A DNA stretch of 31,158 nt from SZUA-430 sp964483585 (GCA_964483585.1 CAZABH010000038.1:1-31158), one strand, 5' to 3'; counted from the first letter of the stretch, positions 22,769-31,015 are shown. Program-made: numbers and translations. Notes: generated by a model from the sequence alone, not told the origin.

Positions 22769-24142
22769 TTGACCGCCATCATTCCTTTTTCCTCTTCCGC
22801 CATCGCGCGCGTCATGACGCGCGAGCGCGAGCGTTTCACATACGCCAACCCGAAAAGTGCAGCCCTTGCCCGCGATGCCCGCCAGCACCTCTATGGTGGC
22901 GTGCCCATGCACTGGATGGCTGACTGGCCGACACCGTTCCCGCTGTTCGTCGAAAGTGCGCAAGGCGCCTGCTTCACCGACGTCGACGGCCATACCTATG
23001 CAGACTTCTGCCTCGGCGACACGGGCGCCATGTTCGGTCATGCACCGCCCCCCGTCGCCGACGCCATCCGCGAGCAGGCAACCCGCGGCTACACGACGAT
23101 GCTGCCGGGCGAGGACGCCGTCTGGATCGCGGCCGAACTCGCGCGCCGCTTCGGCCTTGACCACTGGCAGGTTGCGGCCACGGCAACCGACGCCAATCGC
23201 TATGCCCTGCGCTGGGCCCGTGCGATCACCGGCCGGAACAGGATCCTGGTCTTTGACGGTTGCTACCACGGTACCGTTGGCGAGACGATGGTTCGCCTCG
23301 TCGAGGGTCGCACCGTACCGCGCCCCGGGCAGCTGGGCAGCATCGACGACGTCGCGCGCACGACGGTCGTGGTGGAATTCAACGACCTCGCCGCCCTCGA
23401 GACCGCCTTGCGCACGAACGAGATCGCAGCCGTCATCACCGAGCCCGCGCTCACCAATATCGGCATGGTCCTGCCAGATCCAGGCTTCCACGAGGCCCTG
23501 CGTCGCCTGACGCGCGAAACCGGAACGCTGCTCATCATCGACGAGACACACACCATCTCCACCGGTCCCGGTGGCTGGACCCGCAGCTTCGGTCTTGAGC
23601 CGGACATCTTCGTTCTGGGCAAGCCCGTTGCCGGCGGCATTCCCTGCGCCGTATTCGGCTTCACGTCCGAGATCGCCGCACGCATGGACCAAGCCCGCGC
23701 CTGCACGCCATCCGCAGGCCACGGTCACTCCGGTATGGGCACGACCTTGTCAGCCAACGCATTTGCCATGCACGCCATGCGCGCCAACCTCCAGCATGTG
23801 ATGACCGAAGTCGCCTATGACGGCATGGTCGCCCGCGCCCAGCGTCTCAAGTCAAGCCTTGACGACCTGTTAAGCCTTAAGGCCCTCGCCTGGTCGGTCA
23901 CCCAGATCGGCAGCCGCTGCGAGTTCCAGTTCTGCCCTGTCCCCCCGCGCACGGGCCGCCAGGCCGAGGCCGCCTTCCACGACGAACTCGAAAAGTGCCT
24001 TCATCTGGGTCTGATGAACCGCGGCGTCATGATTACACCCTTTCACAACATGATGCTGGTATGTCCCCAGACCAGTGATGCCGACATTGACCGCCTGACA
24101 CATGCCCTTTCAGACATGATCGACGAGTTATCCAATGCTTGA
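22769..24142 (+). CDS. Class III PLP-dependent aminotransferase (glutamate-1-semialdehyde aminotransferase-like)
   Basis: A 457-residue fold type I PLP enzyme. Visible are DVDGHTYADFCLGDTGAMFGH, a cofactor-loop region VAATATDANRYALRWARA, DGCYHG, the Asp258 that holds the PLP ring nitrogen (LIIDETHT), and the Schiff-base Lys285 (FVLGKPVAGG). The overall pattern is closer to glutamate-1-semialdehyde aminomutase-like aminotransferases than to ornithine or GABA aminotransferases, but it lies outside any haem context. The start is TTG at 22769 without a clear ribosome-binding site; ATG at 22814 is possible but would trim conserved N-terminal sequence. The last 8 bases overlap the glutamine-synthetase-like gene, so the pair is likely translated and used together. 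Confidence 0.88.
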   Translation: MTAIIPFSSSAIARVMTRERERFTYANPKSAALARDARQHLYGGVPMHWMADWPTPFPLFVESAQGACFTDVDGHTYADFCLGDTGAMFGHAPPPVADAIREQATRGYTTMLPGEDAVWIAAELARRFGLDHWQVAATATDANRYALRWARAITGRNRILVFDGCYHGTVGETMVRLVEGRTVPRPGQLGSIDDVARTTVVVEFNDLAALETALRTNEIAAVITEPALTNIGMVLPDPGFHEALRRLTRETGTLLIIDETHTISTGPGGWTRSFGLEPDIFVLGKPVAGGIPCAVFGFTSEIAARMDQARACTPSAGHGHSGMGTTLSANAFAMHAMRANLQHVMTEVAYDGMVARAQRLKSSLDDLLSLKALAWSVTQIGSRCEFQFCPVPPRTGRQAEAAFHDELEKCLHLGLMNRGVMITPFHNMMLVCPQTSDADIDRLTHALSDMIDELSNA

Positions 24143-25511
24143 TCCCAAGACCATGACGAACCCGCTCAGCGAACTCGACACATTCCTGAAGAAGCACCCG
24201 GACATCGAGCTCGTTCACGTCATCCTGACCGACCCCGTGGGCATCCAGCGCGGCAAGGGCCTGCGACCGCACGAACTGAAATCCGTCTACGAGACGGGCA
24301 GGGCCTTCCCCTCGTCGATGTTTGCGCTGACCGTCCTCGGCGAGGACGTCGAAGAGTCAGGCCTCCTCTGGGAGATCGGCGACCGCGACTGCTTCGCCAC
24401 CCCCATTCCGGGGACACTGAAGCGCACCCCCTGGCTCGACCGAACGGGTCAGGTTTATCTGGCCTTCGGTGCCGAAGCAGGGCCCATCGCAGCAGCCGAC
24501 CCACGCCTGCGCCTGCAACAGGTCAGCGAGCGCATGAAGAAAGATGGCTATCATCCCGTGCTGGCCATCGAGCTCGAATTCTACCTGCTCGACAAGGAAG
24601 CTGCGCGCAACGGCAAGATCACGCCCGCACTCGCACCCGGGGGCATCTACAACGACCAGATCCAGGTCTACTCGATCCAGGAGCTGGACGATTTCGATCC
24701 GTTCCTGCGCGAACTCTACGCCGCCTGCGACGCGCAAGGCCTGCCCGCCGAAAGCGTGATTTCCGAATACGCGCCCGGCCAGATGGAGATCACGCTCACC
24801 CACCGCACGGATGCGCTGCAGGCTGTCGACGAGGCGATCCAGTACAAGCGCCTCGTCAAGGGCGTTGCCGAGAAGCACGGCATGATCGCCTGCTTCATGG
24901 CCAAGCCCTTCTCCGACCAGGCGGGCTCGGGCATGCACATTCATCTCTCGCTGAACGACGCCAAGGGCAACAATCTCTTCGCCAGCGACGAGCCCGCCGG
25001 CAATGAGCTGCTGCACCACGCTATCGGCGGCATGGCCGCGACCATCAACGACAGCATGGCGATCTTTGCTCCCAACGCGAATTCCTATCGCCGCTTCCGC
25101 CGCAACACCTATGCGCCGGTCGCACCCACCTGGGGCGTGAACAACCGCACGGTGTCGTTCCGCATCCCGGCAGGCCCGGCAAAGTCCCGCCACGTCGAGC
25201 ACCGCATCTCGGGTGCCGACGCCAATCCCTACCTCGCAGCCGCAGCCGTTCTGGCCGGCATGCACCATGGCATCGTCAACCGCATTGACCCGGGCCCTGC
25301 CACGACCGGTAACGGCTACGAGACCAAGGCCGAAGGCCTCATGCTCAACTGGTTCGACGCCCTCGACGCCTTCGAGGACTCGAAGTTCATCGCCGACTAT
25401 TTCGGCCCGTCCTTCGTGAAGATCTTCTCTGCCGTCAAGCGCGCGGAGTGCGAGCGCTTCTTCGCGCAGGTCACCGACTTCGACTACCGCTGGCACCTGC
25501 GCACGGCCTGA
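24135..25511 (+). CDS. Glutamine synthetase-family ligase, PuuA-like
   Basis: A 458-residue member of the glutamine synthetase superfamily (type GSIII/PuuA subfamily), with the beta-grasp N-terminus (VHVILTDPVGIQRGKGL), metal-binding Glu residues (AIELEFYLLD, SEYAPGQMEITL), the ammonia/substrate segment SGSGMHIHLSL-like (GSGMHIHLSLNDAKG), ATP-binding NRTVSFRIPAG and the C-terminal SRHVEHRISGADANPYLA. No adenylylation-loop Tyr of GlnA is visible. PuuA-type enzymes gamma-glutamylate amines such as putrescine. The neighbouring aminotransferase overlaps it, which suits an amine-degradation pair, though the real substrate is unknown. Start is ATG 24135; ATG 24153 is an alternative. Confidence 0.9.
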   Translation: MLDPKTMTNPLSELDTFLKKHPDIELVHVILTDPVGIQRGKGLRPHELKSVYETGRAFPSSMFALTVLGEDVEESGLLWEIGDRDCFATPIPGTLKRTPWLDRTGQVYLAFGAEAGPIAAADPRLRLQQVSERMKKDGYHPVLAIELEFYLLDKEAARNGKITPALAPGGIYNDQIQVYSIQELDDFDPFLRELYAACDAQGLPAESVISEYAPGQMEITLTHRTDALQAVDEAIQYKRLVKGVAEKHGMIACFMAKPFSDQAGSGMHIHLSLNDAKGNNLFASDEPAGNELLHHAIGGMAATINDSMAIFAPNANSYRRFRRNTYAPVAPTWGVNNRTVSFRIPAGPAKSRHVEHRISGADANPYLAAAAVLAGMHHGIVNRIDPGPATTGNGYETKAEGLMLNWFDALDAFEDSKFIADYFGPSFVKIFSAVKRAECERFFAQVTDFDYRWHLRTA

Positions 25512-25515
25512 GCGC

Positions 25516-25554
25516 GGGGGAGAAGGTGTCGCGCGTCAGCGCGACGGATGGGGG
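25516..25554. repeat. Short palindromic REP-like element between convergent genes
   Basis: GTCGCGC (25528-25534), a four-base loop GTCA and GCGCGAC (25539-25545) make a perfect stem, flanked by GGGGGAGAAGG on the left and GGATGGGGG on the right. The GAGAAGG-hairpin-GGATG layout matches a REP-like sequence that is common between genes in many alphaproteobacteria. It lies between the 3' ends of the PuuA-like gene and the TetR gene and could serve as a two-way terminator, but there is no T-run. Confidence 0.6.
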
Positions 25555-25558
25555 CCCC

Positions 25559-26203
25559 TTACGCCAACCCCAGAAACCCGCGCGCCAGCGCCGTGATCTC
25601 CGAAATCTCGCGCGGTGAGAACGGGTTGAGCCGCGTCATCGCCCGATACTCCTGCTCGAACACGAAGCTCGTGGTCACGATGCCGATCATGCCGTAGTGC
25701 AGGCGTCCCGGGTGCCCCGAACGCGCTTCGCCAGTGGCCTGCGCCTCGCGGATCAGGCGCGTGGAAAGCGCATGGAAATCGCGCACATGCGCATCAATCC
25801 ACCATTGCAGCCGTTCATTGTTGCCACCGCCTTCGAACGTCAGCATGCGATGTAGCTCGGGCCTGCGCGCGGTGAACCTCACGAAGGCTGAAACCAGTTC
25901 CGACAGGGCCGCGGCAGCCCCGAGCGCACTGGCCTTGCGCTCGATTTCGGCAAGCCAGGTCTTGTTCTCGGCACAGATGTCGCTGACCACGGCCTTCCAC
26001 AGCGCAAGCTTGGTGCCAAAATGATAGACGATGAGCTGGTGCTGCACACCGGCGCGATCGGCAACCTCGCGCAGTGTCGTGCCGTCAAAGCCATGCGCAG
26101 CGAAGGCCGCGCGTCCGGCCGCAAGGATCCGCCCGCGCGCATCGGCACTCTCCTGCGTCTCGTGTTGCGCCAGGGCGCGCCGCGAAGCCAAGCCCGCCTC
26201 CAT
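25559..26203 (-). CDS. TetR/AcrR-family transcriptional regulator
   Basis: A 214-residue one-component regulator. The N-terminal HTH spans about residues 22-65 (ADARGRILAAGRAAFAAHGF, TTLREVADRAGVQHQLIVYHFGTKLALWKAV), typical of TetR; the rest is an all-helical ligand domain (HRMLTFEGGGNNERLQWWIDAHVRDF, HYGMIGIVTTSFVFEQEYRAMTRLNPFSP) with no known ligand signature. The frame runs on upstream to 26275, but that would run through both operators; ATG 26203 with GGAAAG just before it fits the family N-terminus. It is divergent from the five-gene operon starting 61 bases away and is its likely repressor. Confidence 0.92.
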   Translation of the reverse strand: MEAGLASRRALAQHETQESADARGRILAAGRAAFAAHGFDGTTLREVADRAGVQHQLIVYHFGTKLALWKAVVSDICAENKTWLAEIERKASALGAAAALSELVSAFVRFTARRPELHRMLTFEGGGNNERLQWWIDAHVRDFHALSTRLIREAQATGEARSGHPGRLHYGMIGIVTTSFVFEQEYRAMTRLNPFSPREISEITALARGFLGLA

Positions 26204-26207
26204 TGAC

Positions 26208-26221
26208 TTTCCAATTGGAAA
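26208..26221. promoter_or_regulatory. Predicted TetR operator, site 1
   Basis: A perfect 14-base palindrome TTTCCAATTGGAAA, four bases upstream of the TetR start codon and overlapping its ribosome-binding site. A second near copy lies exactly 22 bases away. The larger context is an inverted GACTTTCCAA (26205-26214) and TTGGAAAGTC (26237-26246). Confidence 0.75.
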
Positions 26222-26229
26222 AAAGATAC

Positions 26230-26243
26230 TTTGCATTTGGAAA
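26230..26243. promoter_or_regulatory. Predicted TetR operator, site 2
   Basis: TTTGCATTTGGAAA matches site 1 at 12 of 14 positions; the left half is degenerate. The distance from site 1 is 22 bases, two helical turns, so two dimers could sit on one face of the DNA. It ends 21 bases before the FAD oxidoreductase start, where binding would block that promoter as well as the one for the regulator. Confidence 0.7.
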
Positions 26244-26264
26244 GTCTGCAACGGAGATCTGCGG

Positions 26265-27356
26265 ATGAAGCGCATCGTTATTATCGGTGGCGGCTATGCA
26301 GGCACAGCTCTGGCCCGCGCACTCGACACCTCTGCCGAGGTCCTCCTCGTCGAACCCCGCGACCGCTTCGTGCACAACGTGGCGGCACTCAGGGCCATCG
26401 CCCAACCCGACCTGCTGGAGCGCGCAGCCATTCCCTATGACCGTCTCCTGAAGCAGGGTCGCGTCATCCGCGGTCGGGCCAGCGCCGTGACGGGCAGGGA
26501 AGTGACCCTTTCCAGCGGCGACAGGCTGGAGGCCGATGCGGTGGTAGTCGCGACCGGTTCGCGCTACGCCAACCCCTTCAAGCCGGCAAGCGACACCACA
26601 GCTGACATGCGGGCCGCTATCGACCACGCCCACGCCCGCGCAAAGGCTGCAGGATCGATCGCCATCATCGGTGCCGGCGCCGTGGGCGTCGAGCTTGCGG
26701 GAGAACTCGCAGCCGGCATGCCCGGCCGACGGATCGTTCTCATCAACGCAGGGCCCTCACTCTTCCCTGGCTACAAGCCTGCCCTTGGTCGCAAGCTCGC
26801 CGCCCAGCTCAAGTCACTGGGCGTCACGCTCCTGTCGGGCGTGACGGTTCGAAATCCCGCCGCGACGGCCGAACCCTTTGTCGGCACGCTCGATCTCTCA
26901 TCGGGCGAGAAGCTCAGCGCCGACCTCATCTTCCCGGTGATGGGCGCCACGCCGGAAAACACGCTGCTCTCATCTGTTCCCGCAACAAGCTTCGACACGA
27001 CGGGTCGGGCACAGGTCGATCCATGGCTGCGCCCGTCATCTGCCCACCCGACGCTCTTTGCCTTCGGCGATGCGGCAGCAACCGGTGACGCGATGACGAT
27101 CGTCGCCATCTTGCGTCAGCAACCCTGGCTCGCGAAGACGCTGAAGGCAGTACTCAAGGGCAAGCGCGTGGAAAGCCTGCCGCGCTATGCGCCCTGGCCG
27201 CTGGCGCCCATCCTGTTGCCGCTTGGACCGCGCACGGGTGCCAGCATCCTGCCCGTCACAAAGGCCGGTCTTGTCGTGGGCTCGTTCCTGACCTCGACCA
27301 TCAAGGGCAAGACCCTGTTCATTCCGAAGTACCGCAAGGAATTCGGTTACGCCTGA
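26265..27356 (+). CDS. FAD/NAD(P)-dependent oxidoreductase, AIF/FSP1-like
   Basis: A 363-residue two-dinucleotide-binding-domain flavoprotein. Motifs: FAD GxGxxG at the N-terminus (IVIIGGGYAGTALARAL), VEPRDRFVHNVAALRA, VVVATGSRYANPF, the NAD(P) site (IAIIGAGAVGVELAGELA), FPVMGATPENTLL and the second FAD motif TLFAFGDAAATGD. The short C-terminus and lack of redox Cys fit the AIFM2/FSP1-like NADH:quinone oxidoreductases rather than the ferredoxin reductases with an extra domain. GGAG lies 8 bases before the ATG at 26265. It is the first gene after the TetR operators. Electron acceptor and role are inferred. Confidence 0.88.
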   Translation: MKRIVIIGGGYAGTALARALDTSAEVLLVEPRDRFVHNVAALRAIAQPDLLERAAIPYDRLLKQGRVIRGRASAVTGREVTLSSGDRLEADAVVVATGSRYANPFKPASDTTADMRAAIDHAHARAKAAGSIAIIGAGAVGVELAGELAAGMPGRRIVLINAGPSLFPGYKPALGRKLAAQLKSLGVTLLSGVTVRNPAATAEPFVGTLDLSSGEKLSADLIFPVMGATPENTLLSSVPATSFDTTGRAQVDPWLRPSSAHPTLFAFGDAAATGDAMTIVAILRQQPWLAKTLKAVLKGKRVESLPRYAPWPLAPILLPLGPRTGASILPVTKAGLVVGSFLTSTIKGKTLFIPKYRKEFGYA

Positions 27357-27366
27357 AGGAGCGATC

Positions 27367-28188
27367 ATGCTGCGCGAAGAACACATGCTGGGCGAGCTTC
27401 ACGCCTATCGCTACCGCGGCGACAACCCGCAATATGCCCTCGTCATTTCGCACGGCATCGGCGCGCACGGTGGCATCTACGACATCTTCTGCACCCACCA
27501 TGCAGCCAAGGGTGTTGACATCTGGTCCTACTCGGCACCAGGCCACGGCAAGTCGACCACCACGCGCCCGCGCGGCCAATGGACGTTGAAGGAATGGACC
27601 GAGTCGGCCGTCGCCTACGCCGAACACGTCCGCCGTCAGACCGGCCTGCCGGTTTTCGCGTTGGGCTCAAGCCTCGGCGTAGCACCCGCCTTCTCCTCAC
27701 TTCATAGCGACGCGATCACCGGCGCGATCCTGATGGGGTCGCCGGCCATCCCCTCGGGCGCGACGATGGAGCTGCGCGCAGGCCCGTGGCGCAACCCCGT
27801 CACGAAGGAACTTCTCGCCCAGCTCGGCCGCGCCGGGCGTCTCGATGTCGGCATTCTCTTCAACTTCGACGAGGACTACGGCTTCCAGGGCGCCGGCGAG
27901 CAGAAGCGCCTCGACCCGTGGAACACCTGGAGCTACGACCTCGCCAGCTGGGCCTCGCTCTTCCAGTACGAGCCCCCGATCAAGGCCGCCGACAATCGCA
28001 AGCCCATCCTGGTCGCAGCCGGCGAAAAGGATGCAAGCTTCCCGCCCCATGTCATCACCATGGCCGCGAAATCGGTTGCAGGTCCAGTGGAACTGAAGAT
28101 CATGGAAGGGGCCAGCCACCAGCTGATGCTCTTCCACACAGCTGCATTCTCGAACCTCGTCCACGACTTCGTCCGCAAGCACATCTGA
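27367..28188 (+). CDS. Alpha/beta hydrolase (lysophospholipase/monoglyceride lipase-like)
   Basis: A 273-residue serine hydrolase. The oxyanion region is VISHGIGAHGGIYD, then YSAPGHGKSTT in the position typical of monoglyceride lipase-like Hydrolase_4 proteins. The nucleophile is Ser102 in ALGSSLGVAP, the acid is probably Asp222 (VAAGEKDASFPP) and the base His251 (EGASHQLMLF). No signal peptide is seen, so it works in the cytoplasm. AGGAG follows the previous stop directly and stands 5 bases before the ATG. It probably cleaves an ester within the pathway of this operon. Confidence 0.9.
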   Translation: MLREEHMLGELHAYRYRGDNPQYALVISHGIGAHGGIYDIFCTHHAAKGVDIWSYSAPGHGKSTTTRPRGQWTLKEWTESAVAYAEHVRRQTGLPVFALGSSLGVAPAFSSLHSDAITGAILMGSPAIPSGATMELRAGPWRNPVTKELLAQLGRAGRLDVGILFNFDEDYGFQGAGEQKRLDPWNTWSYDLASWASLFQYEPPIKAADNRKPILVAAGEKDASFPPHVITMAAKSVAGPVELKIMEGASHQLMLFHTAAFSNLVHDFVRKHI

Positions 28189-28199
28189 AGGATCCACGC

Positions 28200-28895
28200 A
28201 TGACCCGCGCCAACGGACTGCACCATCTCGCGATCTCGACCGGAAACATGAAGGCGCAGATCGAGTTCTTCTCCGATGTCCTCGGCATGGAGCTGGTCGC
28301 GCTCTACTGGATGCACGGCGTCGAGGGAACCTGGCACGGCTTCATGCGCCTGAACGACACCGCCTCGGTCGCCTTCGTCTACAATGACAAGATCAGGGAC
28401 ACAAAGCCCGCGCTGGGCATCAGCCACGCCGGCAACCCCGGCAACCCAACGGCACCCGGCGTGATGCAGCATCTGGCCTTCAACGTCGACAGCGACGAGG
28501 AACTGCTCAACATGCGCGACCGTATCCGCTCGCGCGGGGTGAATGTCATTGGCCCGCTCGACCACGGCATGTGCAAGTCGATTTACTTTGCAGGCCCCGA
28601 AGGCCTCGCCCTCGAGATCGCCACGTCGGCCAAGCCCATCGATGCGCGCGCCTGGATCGATCCGGAAGTGCAGGCGCTGGCCGGCATCAACGCCGAGGAA
28701 CTCGCCCGCTTCAAGGCACCTGCCGCCTACAAGGGCGAAGGCGGTAAACTGAAGCAGCCCGCGTTCGACCCGTCAAAGCCTCATCAAGTCTATCCCGAGC
28801 CCGTCTACAAGGCGATGCTCGCAATGGCAGATGAAGACGTGACGAAGCGCTTCTCGGTGCCCGAGCCCCCAGTCCGCGTGGAAGCCGCCGAGTGA
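28200..28895 (+). CDS. VOC-family metalloenzyme (glyoxalase/extradiol dioxygenase-like)
   Basis: A 231-residue protein. The N-terminal 145 residues form two beta-alpha-beta-beta-beta modules with the metal ligands His9 (LHHLAIST), His91 (MQHLAFNV) and Glu139 (GLALEIATS), which are the three positions used in VOC enzymes. About 85 more residues follow (DPEVQALAGINAEELARFKAPAAYKG and on), a tail without a domain I recognise. Frames extending upstream lie inside the hydrolase gene; ATG 28200 has AGGA just upstream and starts the VOC fold correctly. The stop overlaps the next gene by 4 bases. Ring cleavage or isomerisation of an aromatic intermediate is possible. Confidence 0.88.
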   Translation: MTRANGLHHLAISTGNMKAQIEFFSDVLGMELVALYWMHGVEGTWHGFMRLNDTASVAFVYNDKIRDTKPALGISHAGNPGNPTAPGVMQHLAFNVDSDEELLNMRDRIRSRGVNVIGPLDHGMCKSIYFAGPEGLALEIATSAKPIDARAWIDPEVQALAGINAEELARFKAPAAYKGEGGKLKQPAFDPSKPHQVYPEPVYKAMLAMADEDVTKRFSVPEPPVRVEAAE

Positions 28896-30073
28896 AGGCA
28901 CTCGTTATCGGTGGCGGCATCGGCGGGGTGACAGCCGCCCTCTGCCTGCGCGCGCAGGGCCTCGACGTCGAAGTTTTCGAACGCGCCGAAACCCTGTCCG
29001 AAGTCGGCGCCGGCATCCAGCTCAGCCCCAATGGCATGAAGGTGCTCGCGCGTCTCGGGCTCGACGCGCGCGCCGAAGCCGTGGCCTTCCGCCCCGAGGC
29101 CTTGGAGATGCGTTTGGGCACAAGCGGCACCCAGGTCTTTTCAATTCCCATGGGCGAGGGCGCCCGCGCGCGCTACGGCGCACCCTATCTGCACATTCAT
29201 CGCGCCGACTTGATGACGGTCCTGGGCGATGCCCTTGCCGCCAGTGCTCCAGGAGCCCTGCACCTCAGTCGGCATCTGACCGGTCTTGAGCAAGACGCCG
29301 ATCACGTCACGGCACGCTTTGCCGACGGATCGACCGCAACGGGCGACGTGCTGATCGGGGCCGATGGCATCCACTCGCAGGTCAAGGCGGCGCTCTTCGG
29401 TGCAAGCCCCGCGCGCTTCACCGGCAATGTCGCCTGGCGGCTGGTTGTTCCCGCCGACGAACGTCTGCGCGCGCTGGTTCCACCCACCGCGACGATCTGG
29501 GTCGGCCCCGGCCGCCACGCCGTGACCTACTGGCTGCGTCGGGGTGAGCTTGTGAACTTCGTGGGCATCGTCGAGCAGCAGGGCTGGCAGCAAGAAGGCT
29601 GGACCGAACAAGGCGACATCACCGACCTGCGCCGCGATTTCGCAGGCTGGGCCGAACCTGTCACCGAAATCATGGCACGCGCGCAGGCCTGTCACCGCTG
29701 GGCGCTTTTAGACCGTGATCCGATGCTGCGCTGGGGCGAGGGCAGGGTAACCCTGCTGGGTGACGCCTGCCATCCGATGCTGCCCTTCCTCGCGCAAGGT
29801 GCCGTGATGGCGATCGAGGATGCCTGGGTGCTTGCGCGCAGTCTTGCGTCACAATCCTCTGTCCCCGAAGCGCTGCGCACCTACGCGCAAGCGCGCCAGC
29901 CCCGCACCGCGCGCGTCCAGCTGGGGGCCCGTGTACAGATGGGACGCTACCACCAGCGCACGCGGCTGGGTCAGCTGGCGACCTACGGTCCCATGTGGCT
30001 TGCCGCTCACCTCGCACCCGGCAAGGTCAAGTCGATGCAGGACTGGCTGTACAAGGTGGATGTGACCGCCTAG
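28892..30073 (+). CDS. FAD-dependent aromatic-ring monooxygenase (salicylate hydroxylase-like)
   Basis: A 393-residue group A flavoprotein hydroxylase. The three defining motifs are present: GxGxxG at the N-terminus (LVIGGGIGGVTAAL), the DG motif (GADGIHSQVK) and the GD motif (LLGDACHPMLPFLAQGAVMAIEDA), with HIHRADLM and SPNGMKVLARLG as in salicylate or 3-hydroxybenzoate hydroxylases. These use NAD(P)H and O2 to hydroxylate aromatic acids. The start is GTG at 28892, sharing GTGA with the VOC stop, which indicates translational coupling. The substrate cannot be fixed by sequence reading. Confidence 0.9.
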   Translation: MKALVIGGGIGGVTAALCLRAQGLDVEVFERAETLSEVGAGIQLSPNGMKVLARLGLDARAEAVAFRPEALEMRLGTSGTQVFSIPMGEGARARYGAPYLHIHRADLMTVLGDALAASAPGALHLSRHLTGLEQDADHVTARFADGSTATGDVLIGADGIHSQVKAALFGASPARFTGNVAWRLVVPADERLRALVPPTATIWVGPGRHAVTYWLRRGELVNFVGIVEQQGWQQEGWTEQGDITDLRRDFAGWAEPVTEIMARAQACHRWALLDRDPMLRWGEGRVTLLGDACHPMLPFLAQGAVMAIEDAWVLARSLASQSSVPEALRTYAQARQPRTARVQLGARVQMGRYHQRTRLGQLATYGPMWLAAHLAPGKVKSMQDWLYKVDVTA

Positions 30074-30109
30074 AACGCGCCCCTGTTCTCCCGAAGGATC
30101 CGCGCGCGC

Positions 30110-30976
30110 ATGCAACCCGCCCACTTTCTGCTGCTTGTCGGGATCTGCGCGGTCTGGGGCTTCAACTTCGTCGCCTCCAAGGTCGGCGTGAACCAGTTCC
30201 CGCCGCTCTTCTTCGTGGGCCTGCGCTTCGGCGTGTTGCTGCTGTGCCTGTTGCCTTTCCTGCGCTGGGCCCCGGGCCGCATGCGCGACGTGTTCCTGAT
30301 CGCGCTCTTCAATGGGGCCTTTCACTTCGGCCTGCTCTTTGTGGGCATCGCACTGACCGAGGCATCGGTCGTCGCCATCGTGGTCCAGCTCAACGCCCCC
30401 TTTGCCACCATGCTGTCGATCGTCTGGCTGGGCGAAGTCATCCGTTGGCGCCGCTGGAGCGGCATTGCGCTCACGTTCCTGGGCGTTGCCATCATCAGCG
30501 TCGAACCGCATGTGGTCGACGCGCCGGCAGGTGTTCTCTTCTCGGCCGCCGCAGCCCTCTCCGGCGCGGTCGCAGCCATCCTCATGCGCCGCCTCACCAA
30601 TGTCGGCGCTTTCCAGCTGCAGAGCTGGACGTCCGCCGTCACCGCCCCCGCGCTATTGGCCGCCAGCTTCTTCCTCGAGACCGGACAGATGCAAGCCGTA
30701 GCCACTGCCGACCTCTGGGCCTGGGGCGCGCTTCTCTACACCGCCTTCGGCGCCAGTCTCATCGGCCACAATGTCTATTACTGGCTGCTGCAGCGCTACG
30801 AAGTCTCGCTGCTCGCGCCACTGACGCTGCTCTCGCCCATCCTCGGCGTCTTCTTCGGCATCACCATCCTCGACGAACCCCTGACCACCCGCATCCTCAT
30901 CGGCGCCACCATCGCCTTCGCCGGCGTCGCCATCCTCGCCCTGCGCAACAAACTCCCCGTCGAAGCTGAAACCTGA
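30110..30976 (+). CDS. EamA-domain (DMT superfamily) transporter
   Basis: A 288-residue inner-membrane protein with about ten predicted helices in two EamA repeats. The first starts at FLLLVGICAVWGFNFVASKVGVNQFPP, a pattern typical of RhaT/YdcZ-like exporters; the second starts near residue 142 (AGVLFSAAAALSGAVAAILMRRL) and ends with ASLIGHNVYYWLLQRYEVSLLAPLTLLSPILGVFFGI and TTRILIGATIAFAGVAIL. AAGGA lies about 10 bases before the ATG. It is the last gene of the plus-strand run and may export or import the compound handled by the enzymes upstream; direction and substrate are unknown. Confidence 0.9.
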   Translation: MQPAHFLLLVGICAVWGFNFVASKVGVNQFPPLFFVGLRFGVLLLCLLPFLRWAPGRMRDVFLIALFNGAFHFGLLFVGIALTEASVVAIVVQLNAPFATMLSIVWLGEVIRWRRWSGIALTFLGVAIISVEPHVVDAPAGVLFSAAAALSGAVAAILMRRLTNVGAFQLQSWTSAVTAPALLAASFFLETGQMQAVATADLWAWGALLYTAFGASLIGHNVYYWLLQRYEVSLLAPLTLLSPILGVFFGITILDEPLTTRILIGATIAFAGVAILALRNKLPVEAET

Positions 30977-31015
30977 GCGAGCGATCCGAACTGCAGGAAA
31001 AATTGTAACAACCCT

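Noticed and set aside
22190..23728. A 512-codon open frame on the minus strand
   Set aside because: Spans antisense to hisG and the aminotransferase, crossing their boundary; no recognisable domain.
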